A DNA stretch of 64,000 bases, from NCBI GenBank assembly GCA_002786025.1, contig NHNW01000026.1, positions 62,001 through 126,000 on the forward strand. Direction: 5' to 3'. Shown one piece after another: positions 1 through 10,056 of this stretch (the first letter of the stretch is position 1; every line of letters starts with the position of its first letter). The notes below the pieces were generated by a model. It was given only the letters and a program-made list of their open reading frames with translations. It had not been told where the DNA came from and ran no database searches. Source of the stretch: Zasmidium citrigriseum (lineage: Eukaryota; Ascomycota; Dothideomycetes; Mycosphaerellales; Mycosphaerellaceae). A program made the position numbers and the translations under genes.

Positions 1-168
1 GGCCCAACTGCCGAAGGAGCAACGGTCAGGCAACGTGCTGCCTCCTGAACGACGACAACACAACAGCCTAAATGCACGGCGGCGATTGATAACATCCGAG
101 CTATCGACTGTCGACGAATTCCCATACAATCTCTCGGCCGAATCCACCCTCTCGACATCTCCACCACG

Positions 169-1563
169 TTACATCCTCGACGAGACATTGCCAGCCTTAG
201 CAGCCTCGAACGCCTTCAAAGCGTCCTGATTCTGAGCCTCAATATCAATGTCGTTCGTGTATGACGCCCCTTCGCTATAGATTCGTCTGATCTCGTCCAG
301 ATCGTGACCAGGAGGGTCAAGCATCATGTGAAGCCGACCGAATTGTCGACTGATCTGGACGACTTTCTGGGAACGCGGTCTTCGGACTTGGTCGAACGCT
401 TCGAACATGGCTGGGAGCTGCTCTGAGTCTTGTAATTTCTGGAACAATGCCTTCAGGACCGCGGCATCCTCGAGAGCCTGAGCTGCGCCATTTCCAGCGA
501 ACCTGTCGGAGAAGAAGGGTCAGCTTGTGTCCAAGATCCTGCATAAGGAACTCTCACGGTGTCGTGCAATGCGCCGCATCGCCCATCATACAGACACGAT
601 TCCTCCAGTACGTTGGCGCAGGATCGTGATCCCAAAAATAAAGCCTTTCATGATGGCCGGCCATCCCAAGCTGTCATCGATCCCAATTAGCAACGACTTT
701 CATCGGGCCAAAGAGTGATTGCTTACCTTCAGCAGCCTTTGGAACTCAGCATCATAATCTCCGAACAAATGGACTGGAAACGGCGCTGTCCGAATGTCCT
801 GATCTCTCGGCGCTATGAATGTCATCCCAATCTGCAACATGGTGCCCTTCTTGACGGGCATCGTGACGAGATAACCCTGCGGGCCAATCCGAATGCTGGA
901 GTTTCTCGTCCAATGCTCATCCATGACAGATCTCGCCGTTTCCATGGGAGTCAGACAGCGCAGACTGACATAGTTCTCACGATTCGCAACAGGTGTCGCT
1001 GGATGATCGGCTCCTAGCAGGAACTCCCTCGTCTTCGAGTGCGCACCTTCTGCGCCGAGGAGACAATCCACGGTCACCTTGAGGCCATCCTCAAACATCA
1101 GGTCGACTTGATGGCCCAAGTCTTCAATCTGCTTCAGGCGTCTTCCCATCTGGACTTTGCCGCCCCTCTCTTGCAACACCTTCAGCAGCTCGAATAGAAG
1201 ATCGGCTCGAGACACAGTCTTCCTGGCTTTCGCCTGCCCCAGCTCCGCGACTTTGGCTCCCATCCCTGGACCCGCTGCGACACTGATCGTAGTGACGCTG
1301 ATGGTATCTGCGTCTTCAGGAGATCCGACCAGTGTCGACGAATCTCGCCATGCCCGAAAGACTTGTGGATCGATGTTCTGCATGGCCGCGATGGCATTTG
1401 CGTGCATAGCCAGTCCTTGACCGACCTCTCGGTACTCCTTGGTTGCCTCATAGACCGTCACATCCAAGTTCGGATCATCGACAAGTCCAATCGCGAGGGA
1501 TAGTCCGCCGATTCCACCTCCTACAATCGCGATCCTCGTCTTTGTGTTCGCAGTGGCTGCCAT
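169..1563 (-). CDS. FAD-dependent monooxygenase (salicylate hydroxylase-like)
   Basis: Three exons (1563-727, 670-558, 502-169) encode 427 residues; all phases fit and both introns have GT...AG ends. The N-terminus carries the FAD/Rossmann motif (IAIVGGGIGGLS, about residues 12-23), the middle the DG-type motif (LLGAEGAHS), and the second exon the GDAAH motif that contacts the FAD ribityl chain, followed across intron 2 by PFAGNGAAQALEDA. This order is that of class A flavoprotein hydroxylases, which use NAD(P)H and O2 to hydroxylate small aromatic acids. The substrate cannot be read from the sequence. A Met 33 nt upstream (1596) is also in frame, but 1563 fits the family N-terminus better. 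It is divergent from the acetamidase-family gene, with which it may share a promoter. Confidence 0.88.
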
Positions 1564-2647
1564 GATGGAAATGCGTTGTTGCGTTTCTTTCTGCAATTGC
1601 CCGAGCCCTCCAAAAACGTATCTTCAGGGAAGTAGCTGGATTCTCTTGAAAGCCATTTCTCATTCCTTCGTCCGTATATCTACTCTTTGCTTCTCGGTTG
1701 TCAACGAATCATCGCAAAAACCACATTCGGCCCCTAAGAAGATTCTCATCTCAGCATTCTACAAACGAGGAAGTCAAAGACCCGGCCAGTCTCTTATTTG
1801 AACAGCTCGTCGGCTTTTGCCAGATCCTTTGGGCTGACATGACTGCAGGATCCTCGAGGGCTTTCCAGGTACACCTGAAGCCAATTTGCATTTAGGTCTG
1901 ACTCCTTCACCGCAACGCAACGCAAAATGGATTGTATGAGCAAACTTCCAGGACAATCCCATGAGCGTCATACGAAGCGACGCTGACTGATACTTTGCTG
2001 CTCACAGCCAACGATGTCGGAGCAGACGACTCACGTCTTCTAGCCCAAAACCGCCTATCTATCCAGCAACAGAGCAGATCCGGCTTCGACTCGCCTACTT
2101 TCACTACCTTCGAACAATCAAGAGGCCCTCCAAGCACTGGGCGTACCATATCACACGCCAAGTGCCTCTCGCAAAACACCCGCGCCTCTCGAAACCGCAA
2201 CCGCAGCTTGTCTACCTTCCTGTTCGGGGCAAGACCCACAATGGATGAAAGTCTGCGCCGAGGTCGGCAGGTGGTCGGTTCGCAGCAGCTGCCACAACAG
2301 GCCAATACTACACACGTCCTCCACACGAACCGAATGAGAGCCTCGCTTTCCAGGTTTGCTTCTCATCCATTGCCCGCTCTGTGCCGCGTTGCCTTGCGTC
2401 TCGGGATGATGATAGGGCTGGCGTGTTTGGCTGGATTGTTTGCGAGGCACAGTCAGAGGCGGAAACGAAACTCTGTCACCTTCCCGATGTGTTTAGCTGA
2501 AGGCTAATCAAATGGTGTATTGCGTGAATGTGCTATAAGCGTAGAGCCGCCTGTGAGTGTTGCCACTTGGTGTTGTCTTCGACTTTGGAAGGCCAAGCAC
2601 AGAACAAACCTCATTTGATCCTCAATCGATTGGGAATTGCGTCAACC
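1564..2647. promoter_or_regulatory. Shared divergent intergenic region
   Basis: About 1.1 kb separates the start codons of the FAD monooxygenase (minus) and the acetamidase-family gene (plus). Open frames inside it, including a 170-codon one at 1995-2507, show no recognisable domain and read like chance frames. It presumably holds both promoters. I could not identify a specific regulator site. Confidence 0.5.
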
Positions 2648-3661
2648 ATGCCCAAGCATTCATTTCATATACATCGAGATCAAGTCCATCTCAAATGGAC
2701 CAAGAAACAACCACCACAGCTGACTGTTGAGTCGGGAGACGTGGTAACGTTCGATTGCATCGATGCGAGCAACTATCAGATAACGCCCAAGTCGACCTCC
2801 GATGCAATTCCCGACTTCGACGTCTCCCTCGCAGACCCAATTTTCGGGCCTGTATACATCAATGGCGCGGAGCCAGGCGATGCACTCGAAATCGAAGTGA
2901 TCGAACTTCAAACAGCCGACTGGGGCTGGACAGCCATCATCCCAAACTTCGGATTACTCGCCGAAGACTTCCAAGAACCGCATCTGAAGATCTGGAAGCT
3001 GCCCGCAAACAGGCATGATTCTGTGAACGGCGAGGCAGAAATCAATGGCCACCATCGATGCGAGCGTTTGGCGCATTTCAACGATCAGATCCGGATTCCT
3101 CTGAGGCCGTTCATGGGAACGATGGGAGTAGCGCCTGGCGAGGATGGCGAGTTCTCGACAATTCCGCCGCTGGAGACAGGGGGAAATATCGATTGTCGAC
3201 ACATCACCGAAGGTACTCGATTGATTCTTCCGGTCAAGACCCCGGGCGCTCTGTTCAGTTGCGGAGATGGCCATGCTGCTCAAGGCGACGGCGAGGTCTG
3301 TGGATCCGCTCTGGAGACTGCAATGAAGGTGACCTTGCGCTTCAAGGTGCTCAAAAACCAGGATTGGGTGCAATCGCCACATTTCCGCAGTCCGCCAGAC
3401 TCCGAGGGTCCAAAGCGAGTACTTCCAGATTGCGGCAGCTACTCGACGATGGGCATCGATCCAGACCTGCTCGAGGCCACCAGGAAAGCTGTTCGTGCGA
3501 TGATCGTGTATCTCGGCCGGACCCGAGGGCTGTCTCGCGCAGACGCCTATATGCTGTGCAGCATTGCAGTTGACATCAAAATGGCAGAGGTTGTCGACAT
3601 GCCGAACCATGCCGTTGTGGCAACCTTGCCATTGAATGTATTCGTCGACGAAGAGAAGTGA
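2648..3661 (+). CDS. Acetamidase/formamidase family amidohydrolase
   Basis: A single-exon gene of 337 residues. The open frame extends 40 codons upstream, but the Met at 2648 gives the family-like start (MPKHSFHIHRDQVHLKW). It shows conserved features of the FmdA_AmdA family: the VTFDCIDASN block near residue 30, the PIFGPVYINGAEPGDALEIEV block near residues 58-80, the GGNIDCRH block, and CGDGHAAQGDGEVCGSALE near 215. Members hydrolyse formamide or short amides to ammonia and the acid in the cytosol. The C-terminal MLCSIAVDIKMAEVVDMPN stretch is also typical. Its stop lies one base from the stop of the convergent MFS transporter. With the divergent monooxygenase and the transporter it suggests uptake and breakdown of a nitrogen-containing aromatic or amide, which is inference only. 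Confidence 0.93.
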   Translation: MPKHSFHIHRDQVHLKWTKKQPPQLTVESGDVVTFDCIDASNYQITPKSTSDAIPDFDVSLADPIFGPVYINGAEPGDALEIEVIELQTADWGWTAIIPNFGLLAEDFQEPHLKIWKLPANRHDSVNGEAEINGHHRCERLAHFNDQIRIPLRPFMGTMGVAPGEDGEFSTIPPLETGGNIDCRHITEGTRLILPVKTPGALFSCGDGHAAQGDGEVCGSALETAMKVTLRFKVLKNQDWVQSPHFRSPPDSEGPKRVLPDCGSYSTMGIDPDLLEATRKAVRAMIVYLGRTRGLSRADAYMLCSIAVDIKMAEVVDMPNHAVVATLPLNVFVDEEK

Positions 3662-3662
3662 A

Positions 3663-5500
3663 CTACATGCTCTGTCCACCCATTACGTTGTTCGGCAGCA
3701 GAGCGGTCGTCACCACACACCCAAGCGAGACACCGCCAGCAATATACCTAGACATAGAGTCAGCATCTACATCTTATGGACTCGGTTCTAGCGATTCGGG
3801 ATAGACTTACAAGACGGTGTTGATCGACTCCGGGTTATCCCCAAGACCTGAAATCGGAATCTGCGACTGAGCAATCAAAGGAGCCAGAATCGAGAAGAGA
3901 CGGCCCCAGAATGCTGCAATGCCACAGGCGGTTCCTCGAATAGGCGCAGCAAACACCTCCGGGGTCCAGCCGTACAAGACAGCGTTGAACATGGACTGGA
4001 AGAAGTACTCCATGGCGTTCAAGCCTATGTTCGACGCCTCCGTATTCACGGTGCTGAAGATGAAGATCGACGCTCCCATCAGTCCGGATGAGATCACCAT
4101 AGCAAGTTTACGGCCGATGTGTGGAACGCCGTACATCATGGATCCTAGGACGACACCCACTATGCCAGGCGAGTAGATAGCGATGTAGCTGCGGTATGTG
4201 TGTCGAAGACTTAGATCCAGATCCGAATTCTTGTAGGCGAGGATGGAGGGAAGATACGTTCCTGCCAAGGTGAATCCCCAGAAGTCGCAGGCGTATGTAA
4301 TCCAGATTAGAAGTGTGAGACGGACCATCTGCCACGTCTTGAACAGCTCGCGGTATCGCATCCCTTCTTGGGCAAACATTTGGCCCCAGGTCAGTTTCTT
4401 CTCCGTGTCGACCTCAGTGATGTTGTGCAGAGTCTTGTGCTCCTTGGTCAACTCCTCAAAATCCGAAAGGGTCACACTGCAATGTCTCTTGTTCGTCGCT
4501 GCAATCTTTTGCAACACTTCTACCGCTCGTCGGTCTTTGCCACGGGATACCAAGAACTTCGGCGATTCCCTAAATCTGAAGATAACCGAGCGTGCTAGGA
4601 AGACCGCCAGCGTGATCGAGCCCAGGGTGTACATCAGGTATCTCCAGCCCATGTTACTCTCTTTTGTGCAGCATTCCTGACCCGCGGGGACATTATTGCA
4701 GGACTTTAGTGGGTTTTCCTCGCTGAAGTTCGGAGAGCAGGAATAGTTCGGTATATAGGCGTAAGCAAGCACGCAGGTAATGACAACTCCAATCGGCTGG
4801 AATATCGAGAGAAGCGCCAGCATGAATCGACGGTCTTGTGGAATGGTTTCGAGGCAGATCGTCGTGTCGATGGGAATGTTACCGCCGATACCGAATCCGA
4901 CGAATGCTGTGACGACGAGGAAGGCGTCGTATGTGTTGCAGCCTCCCAGCCCAAGACCGAAGACGGCAGTGATAAGACATGTGAGGTTGAATGCCCACTT
5001 TCGACCGATAATGTCGACAAGGACTCCCCATGTGAATGCTCCAGCCGTCAAACCGGCTGAGAACGAGACCGATATGTTGCCTGACTGATTGCCCTGGAAG
5101 CCCAACTCTTGCTCTAGAGGTTGAAGGACAAGACCGAAAGCCTGTGCCCAGAGGAGGTCTAAGAGGTAGCCGAATCCGCAGAGAAGCCAGATTTGCCTGT
5201 AATCAGAGAAACATTAGCACCCTCCTTGCTTCGGCGCGAGGTCTTGCCTTACCATTGGTACCTGCCCATGCCATTGGCATCCATCTCCCGGTTGATCAGA
5301 ACGCATTTCTTCTCAAACAAGGTCAAATCGTCGCCCTTCGCATCAACCGTCGACGACGGACTGACGGGCGGTGACTCGGACGAGGGACTGTTCTTCTCCA
5401 TGCTGTTCTTGCTTGACTCCGGCAGTAAGGGCCTTTGTGCCTCTCCAGTATCAAGTCGTCGCAGCCGCAAAGGCGCAGGTCGAGCAGAAGACGAAGGCAT
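3663..5500 (-). CDS. MFS transporter (sugar/organic-acid porter type)
   Basis: Three exons (5500-5253, 5196-3811, 3747-3663) give 572 residues with consistent phases. An N-terminal cytosolic tail of about 80 Ser/Pro-rich residues is followed by MGRYQWQIWLLCGFGYLLDLLWAQ, a usual start of the fungal SV2/sialate-porter-like MFS group. Signature pieces are DIIGRKWAF after TM2 and RESPKFLVSRGKDRRAVEVL before the central loop, which match the MFS A-like and PESPR motifs. About twelve hydrophobic segments can be counted. A Cys-rich lumenal loop (CNNVPAGQECC) lies between TM5 and TM6. The 3' exon is short and ends one base from the acetamidase stop, so the 3' UTRs must overlap. Substrate unknown. Confidence 0.87.
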
Positions 5501-6694
5501 GCCGAGCCCTCGCAGGGTTGGATCACTTGCTTTAATTGACAAAGCAAGCGAGCCACGAGCCGTGGTCCTTGGAGGCGTAACACTGACGACGAGCTGATTG
5601 GCACGCAGATATCGATGTCGTAGGTTGTCGATCCGCTAGCCTGGCCCGGTATTAGTCCCACGTGCGGCCTTTGTCTTGGAGCGGCAGGTGAATAAGCCGT
5701 GGAATGTTTTCTGACAAGGAATTGTTGAAACGTCTTTCTCTGCACCGCGACCAGGTTCATGGGCGCTCAACAGTCGATAGAATCTTCATCCCAACAAACG
5801 TCATGGTGAGTCGTTAGCTTGTGTGACTGTAGGGCATGACCTCGCTTCTCTGGTCAGCTAGCAGGAGTTGCATGTATGACACCAGTACTGCGCGCTAGCT
5901 GGCAGCTGGGAAGAGTTGGAGGTTGGAATCGACAGGGCAACAAGGTTTCTCCGCACGTGTACCCTGTCAAACGTTCTTCTCAAGGTTCAGGATCAGCGTA
6001 TTGATATCGCGTCAGTTCATTCCACGAGGAAAAGTTCGACGTCCGCCACGCTTTGGAACTTTTCATTGTATCACGCCTTTTCTGAGAACACAAAGACGGT
6101 CTCGTCCTCTTCGTTTCCCCGCCACCAAAGCGGAGCCACCGCCGAGGATCTTGAGCCGTCGAACCTAATCTGGTAGCGATCTGGCGATCTGTGAGATCTG
6201 ACGGGGTCACGGTGAGGCGTGATCGAAGCTTGGACAATCGAATTCAGCGTTCAGCGAGCTCGGCGAGATGGCATATTAGGAGCTATGTCGTTGTATCAGC
6301 TGGATGAGCTCTTCAAGAGATGAACATTGTGCAAATGCGATAGCGTTGATAGGACGTTCTGCACTGCACCGAAGCAGCTCGTCACTTCAGGCTAAATCCG
6401 GCCCCGCTACGAAGCACTCGATGTGCGTGTGCTGGGTGTGAGATGCGAAAGCCAGCACGTGAAGCTGTGGTATGAAGATGATGAGAGTTGACGTGCACAT
6501 GTCGCAGAGAAAGGCAGGTGAACTGGTCTCCTCGTCGCTACTTCCTACTTGGGTTTAGTGCGGAGCGGGCCTGCCGGGCGCTCCACCACCTCACACGAGG
6601 ACAACATGCAGCATCTCCTCTAGCAATACTCACGACCAGCCACAGACCTCAATGACCTAGATCACGAGACCAAATCGATATCGAGCCTTCGACC
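5501..6694. promoter_or_regulatory. Divergent intergenic region
   Basis: About 1.2 kb lies between the MFS start (minus) and the UBX gene start (plus). Short open frames on both strands carry no recognisable domain. I see no RNA gene or repeat, and the region presumably holds both promoters and 5' UTRs. Confidence 0.45.
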
Positions 6695-8317
6695 ATGTTT
6701 CACGACGGCGACCTCCAAAGCGGCATCTCCCGCGCGATCGCTGAGCAGAAGCTCGTTGCCTGCTTCGTCCGACAAGACGACAACGACGAGAGCAGGATAT
6801 GGGAAGAAGAATGGCTGGGCGCTAAGCCGGTGTTAAGATCTGGCGAGATCTATGATGGTGGCGGCATCAGCGATCTCTTCTCGACTAAGGCCGTGATACT
6901 ACGGATAGAGCACGGCAGCCAAGAGGCCACTTTCCTGAACGCCTTCTGCCCCATCACCAAAGCACCCACATTCGTCGTTATACGCAATGGACAGGTATTG
7001 GACAAGGTAGAAGGCGGCGTAGGAAAGCAAGAGTTCTTCCAGCGCATCAGCAACGCTCTGGGTCTTCAGTGGTCGTTGATGCCCAAATCAGAGTTCCTCG
7101 AGACAAGTGAAGAGCAAGGGAGTAGGAGCGCGGATGGGGCTGCAGATCACCATACATTGAGGGATAATGCTCCATCGACTGTCCAGCCGGCGGTGGATGC
7201 AGAGGAAGGAGCAAGCTCACATTCCGCAGAAACAGCATCACAACAACAAGTCTCAGAACCCATAGAAGCTCCGTCCTCACAACCGCTACCGCAAGCATCG
7301 CCATCAGAAATGGCTTCCCAAGACCCAGCGAACATGTCATCCCTCTTCCCAGATCGAGCTCAGAGACTCGAAGCGGAGAAAGCAAAGCGAGAGGCCGCCG
7401 AGAAAGCAGAACGTACAGCACGAACCAACGCACGAAAGAAAGAGGCAGAAGAAGCCCATGCAATGCACAAGGGCGATAAAGGCAAGGGTAAAGAGTCAAG
7501 CGAAGCCGTAGAGAAGGAGAAGGCCAGGCGGGACTGGATCGTACAGCAGAAGCAGCGGAAGGACGATGCAAAGCGGGAAAGGGAGCGGATCCTGGCACAA
7601 ATTGAAGCAGACAAACAAGAGCGAAAGGCTAGATCGCAACGCCCAGTGGAGGCACCAAGCGAGCCACTCTCACCGTCTGTCGATGCTGCCTCGAGAAGGA
7701 TGATGGGCGCGGGTGGAATGTGTAGCCTGTCCATTCGACTCTTCGATGGCTCCTCAATCAAGGGCCGTTTTGAGCCATCGACGACACTGGCTACCGGCGT
7801 TCGGAACTGGATCAAGGAGACGGCGGCAAGCGAAGGCGCTGCTGATATTCCTTTCACATTCAAGCAGATCTTGGCCCCGAAACCGAGCCGCAGCATCGAG
7901 ATCTCCGAGGAGAATGAGAGCCTACAGGAGCTTGGTCTCGTACCCAATGCTACACTTGTTCTCGTCCCAGTGAGTGGCTACACTGAGGCATACAGCGGGA
8001 ATGGAGGCAGGGGATACATGAGCACGGCTCTGCATGCTGCATATGGCGTTGTGAACACTGCCACTGGCCTGGTATCATCTGTCCTGTCGCATGTGCCTGG
8101 ACTAGGACGTGGTACGAATTCAGAAGCTGCCTCTACTTCGACCGAGGACACTGCTGCCAGATCCTCTATGGAGAGCGGAGCGTCGAGCATCAAAGTTAAG
8201 ACGCTCGCCGATCAGCGTGCTGAGAGTGCGAGGAAGCAAGACCAGCAAGCGGAGTTTTACAATGGAAACTCTTCAGCGTTTGAAGGCAGGAAAGATGATG
8301 GAGACGACAAGAAGTAA
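6695..8317 (+). CDS. UBX-domain protein, UBXN4-like (p97/Cdc48 cofactor)
   Basis: One exon, 540 residues. Residues 1-130 resemble the UAS/thioredoxin-like N-terminus of UBXN4-type proteins (GISRAIAEQKLVACFVRQDD near the start, then FVVIRNGQVLDKVEG). Residues 225-315 are a long Lys/Glu/Arg-rich segment likely to form a coiled coil. A UBX beta-grasp domain follows at about 345-425 (SLSIRLFDGSSIKGRF to LGLVPNATLVLVPV). UBX domains bind the N-domain of the Cdc48/p97 ATPase; UBXN4 homologues act in ER-associated degradation. The usual FPR-type p97 contact loop is not obvious here (LAPKPSR occupies its place). A hydrophobic stretch near 450-475 could form a membrane hairpin. The stop overlaps a GTAAGT-like motif, so a further exon is possible but not needed. 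Confidence 0.85.
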   Translation: MFHDGDLQSGISRAIAEQKLVACFVRQDDNDESRIWEEEWLGAKPVLRSGEIYDGGGISDLFSTKAVILRIEHGSQEATFLNAFCPITKAPTFVVIRNGQVLDKVEGGVGKQEFFQRISNALGLQWSLMPKSEFLETSEEQGSRSADGAADHHTLRDNAPSTVQPAVDAEEGASSHSAETASQQQVSEPIEAPSSQPLPQASPSEMASQDPANMSSLFPDRAQRLEAEKAKREAAEKAERTARTNARKKEAEEAHAMHKGDKGKGKESSEAVEKEKARRDWIVQQKQRKDDAKRERERILAQIEADKQERKARSQRPVEAPSEPLSPSVDAASRRMMGAGGMCSLSIRLFDGSSIKGRFEPSTTLATGVRNWIKETAASEGAADIPFTFKQILAPKPSRSIEISEENESLQELGLVPNATLVLVPVSGYTEAYSGNGGRGYMSTALHAAYGVVNTATGLVSSVLSHVPGLGRGTNSEAASTSTEDTAARSSMESGASSIKVKTLADQRAESARKQDQQAEFYNGNSSAFEGRKDDGDDKK

Positions 8318-9144
8318 GTTTCATGAGACGAGGCGATGATCTGTATGACTATGGTGCGTCTTTCTCTTACGAAGTTACGAATGTACTAAGACTACTTCGA
8401 GTGTTTGAATTCTAGAGTCCCATTCTCCGATTGCACGGTTGGCCTTGCATGTTGGCTAAAAGTGAAGAGCAAACGTTAATTTGGTCCGTCCTCATGGCGG
8501 GAACCTACTCGTCAAGGCGCCCAACATCACCCGAGGAATCAAGTTCTGGTGTTGTTGAACGTGTTGAGAACATTCTTTGTTCCCGTAGAGTGGCGTCTTC
8601 ACGTCGCAGCACATGGGCACGACATCAGCCTCAATTTCTGCGCCCGCCTCGAGCAGCGACTCTCCCGGTCATTGTGTTTCAGATGAAAAGTCCGATCAGC
8701 CAGCAACAGTCTGGATTTGACAATTCAAATTGAGGACAGACGACGAAAACGGCGGTCGCTGTAAAACAGCGTCCAATGCAGTTATGCTGGATTGGAGGAG
8801 GGGAAGGTCGCAGAAGAGGGTGTGATGGACTCGGCAAAGGGTGGCATAAGTATTATTAGGCGGGCAGCGACCGAAGAGCGCGACCACCTCCTCTTCTGCA
8901 GCATTGACCCACTCGGGCAAGTGACGTGCGCCTGATTCCGAATTTCAGGTCTGTTCACGGGCGGTCACATGTAAGCTTTGCGCTTCATATTCACCTGCTT
9001 TCGCCCGGCTATAAAAGTCTACTCGGCCGCTTCAACCTTTCTGCTCTCCGCCGCGCTCGCAACAATCTCTTCCAAACAGACACCTTCCAACCTCGAGTCT
9101 CAAGCCCATACACAATACAGACTACATCCAACAACACTACAACC
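8318..9144. other. Intergenic region with promoter of the secreted-protein gene
   Basis: About 830 bp between the UBX stop and the secreted-protein start. It contains a clear TATA box near 9010. The rest shows no coding, RNA or repeat feature I can support. Confidence 0.5.
9010..9017 (+). promoter_or_regulatory. TATA box of secreted-protein gene
   Basis: The sequence TATAAAAG sits in a GC-rich context 135 bp before the ATG at 9145. A CT/CA-rich leader that looks like a transcription start region follows. This is the best core promoter seen in the window and suggests strong, regulated expression. Confidence 0.65.
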
Positions 9145-9933
9145 ATGCGCTCCACCACCGCCTTCCTGGCTGGCCTGGCCCTCGCCGCGCCAGCCCTTGC
9201 CGCAGTCCCCTCTCTCGAGGTCCCCGCCTGTCCAGACAAGGGCACCATCACCTACGACAAGTCCGTCCCCGACAAGACCGACTTCCCCAAGACCCAGGTC
9301 GACATGTGCTACGGCGAGAAGGAGATCTGCATCACCTTCACGGCCTACGAGGAGACCAACTGTAAGTTCACATGCTAACATTCTGCCTCGACATTTCGCT
9401 AACATGGCTCGCTAGTCTACTTCAACGAGTCCTACACCACCAATGACCCGATCTACCAATACGAAGTCATGGAGACTTTCATCGCGCACGGCACTAACGA
9501 CCCGGCGACATATCTTGAATTCGAGATAGCTCCTAACAACGTGACGTACGCATTCTCCCCTCATCATTGATTCACCCCAAACCAACTGACCTTCACCTCC
9601 AGCTTCCAAGCCCAAATCTACAACCCTTCCAAAATCCGCGCCGACAACGCCGCCTTCGACACCGGCTACTGGAACGACACCCTCATCGACGGCTTCCGCG
9701 CCGAGACGACCCTCGACAAAGCCGCTCAGACCTGGGTCTCCAAAGTCAAGATCCCCCTCGCCTTCTTCAACGTCGACGACGGCATGGCAAAGGGCACCGA
9801 GTGGCGTATGAACTTCTTCCGGACTGTCGTGGCTCCTGAGACCTTCCCGGAGCAGGAGCTCGGTGCGTGGAACCCGCCTGATGAGGCGAGCTTTCATAAG
9901 ACGCCGTTCTTTGGGAATGTCAAGTTCATTTGA
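9145..9933 (+). CDS. Small secreted protein, possible CBM9/DOMON-like fold
   Basis: Three exons (9145-9361, 9416-9545, 9603-9933) encode 225 residues; phases agree and the introns are 54 and 57 nt. The N-terminus is a classic signal peptide (MRSTTAFLAGLALAAPALAAV, cleavage probably after the ALA). The mature part has three cysteines near its N-terminus (CPDKG, MCYGEKEIC), several NxT/NxS sites, and a pattern of alternating strands ending in EWRMNFFRTVVAPE. The last part recalls secreted beta-sandwich proteins related to carbohydrate-binding module family 9, but I do not claim membership. The strong TATA box suggests high expression. It could be a wall or carbohydrate-associated protein or an effector-like protein; function is unknown. 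Confidence 0.8.
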
Positions 9934-10056
9934 GGGGTTGGGATTGGGGTGATTCGTGATTCTGCATGGGTTGTCTGGTGATGGCCTGGCGTTTTTGGCT
10001 TCCCGTTTCAGGCAGGCGACTACGGAGTAGACGAGATCGTGGATAGAGTAGCGCGA

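Noticed and set aside
1995..2507. Plus-strand frame of 170 codons
   Set aside because: Lies in the divergent promoter region, overlaps a similar-length minus frame, and shows no domain or protein-like pattern.
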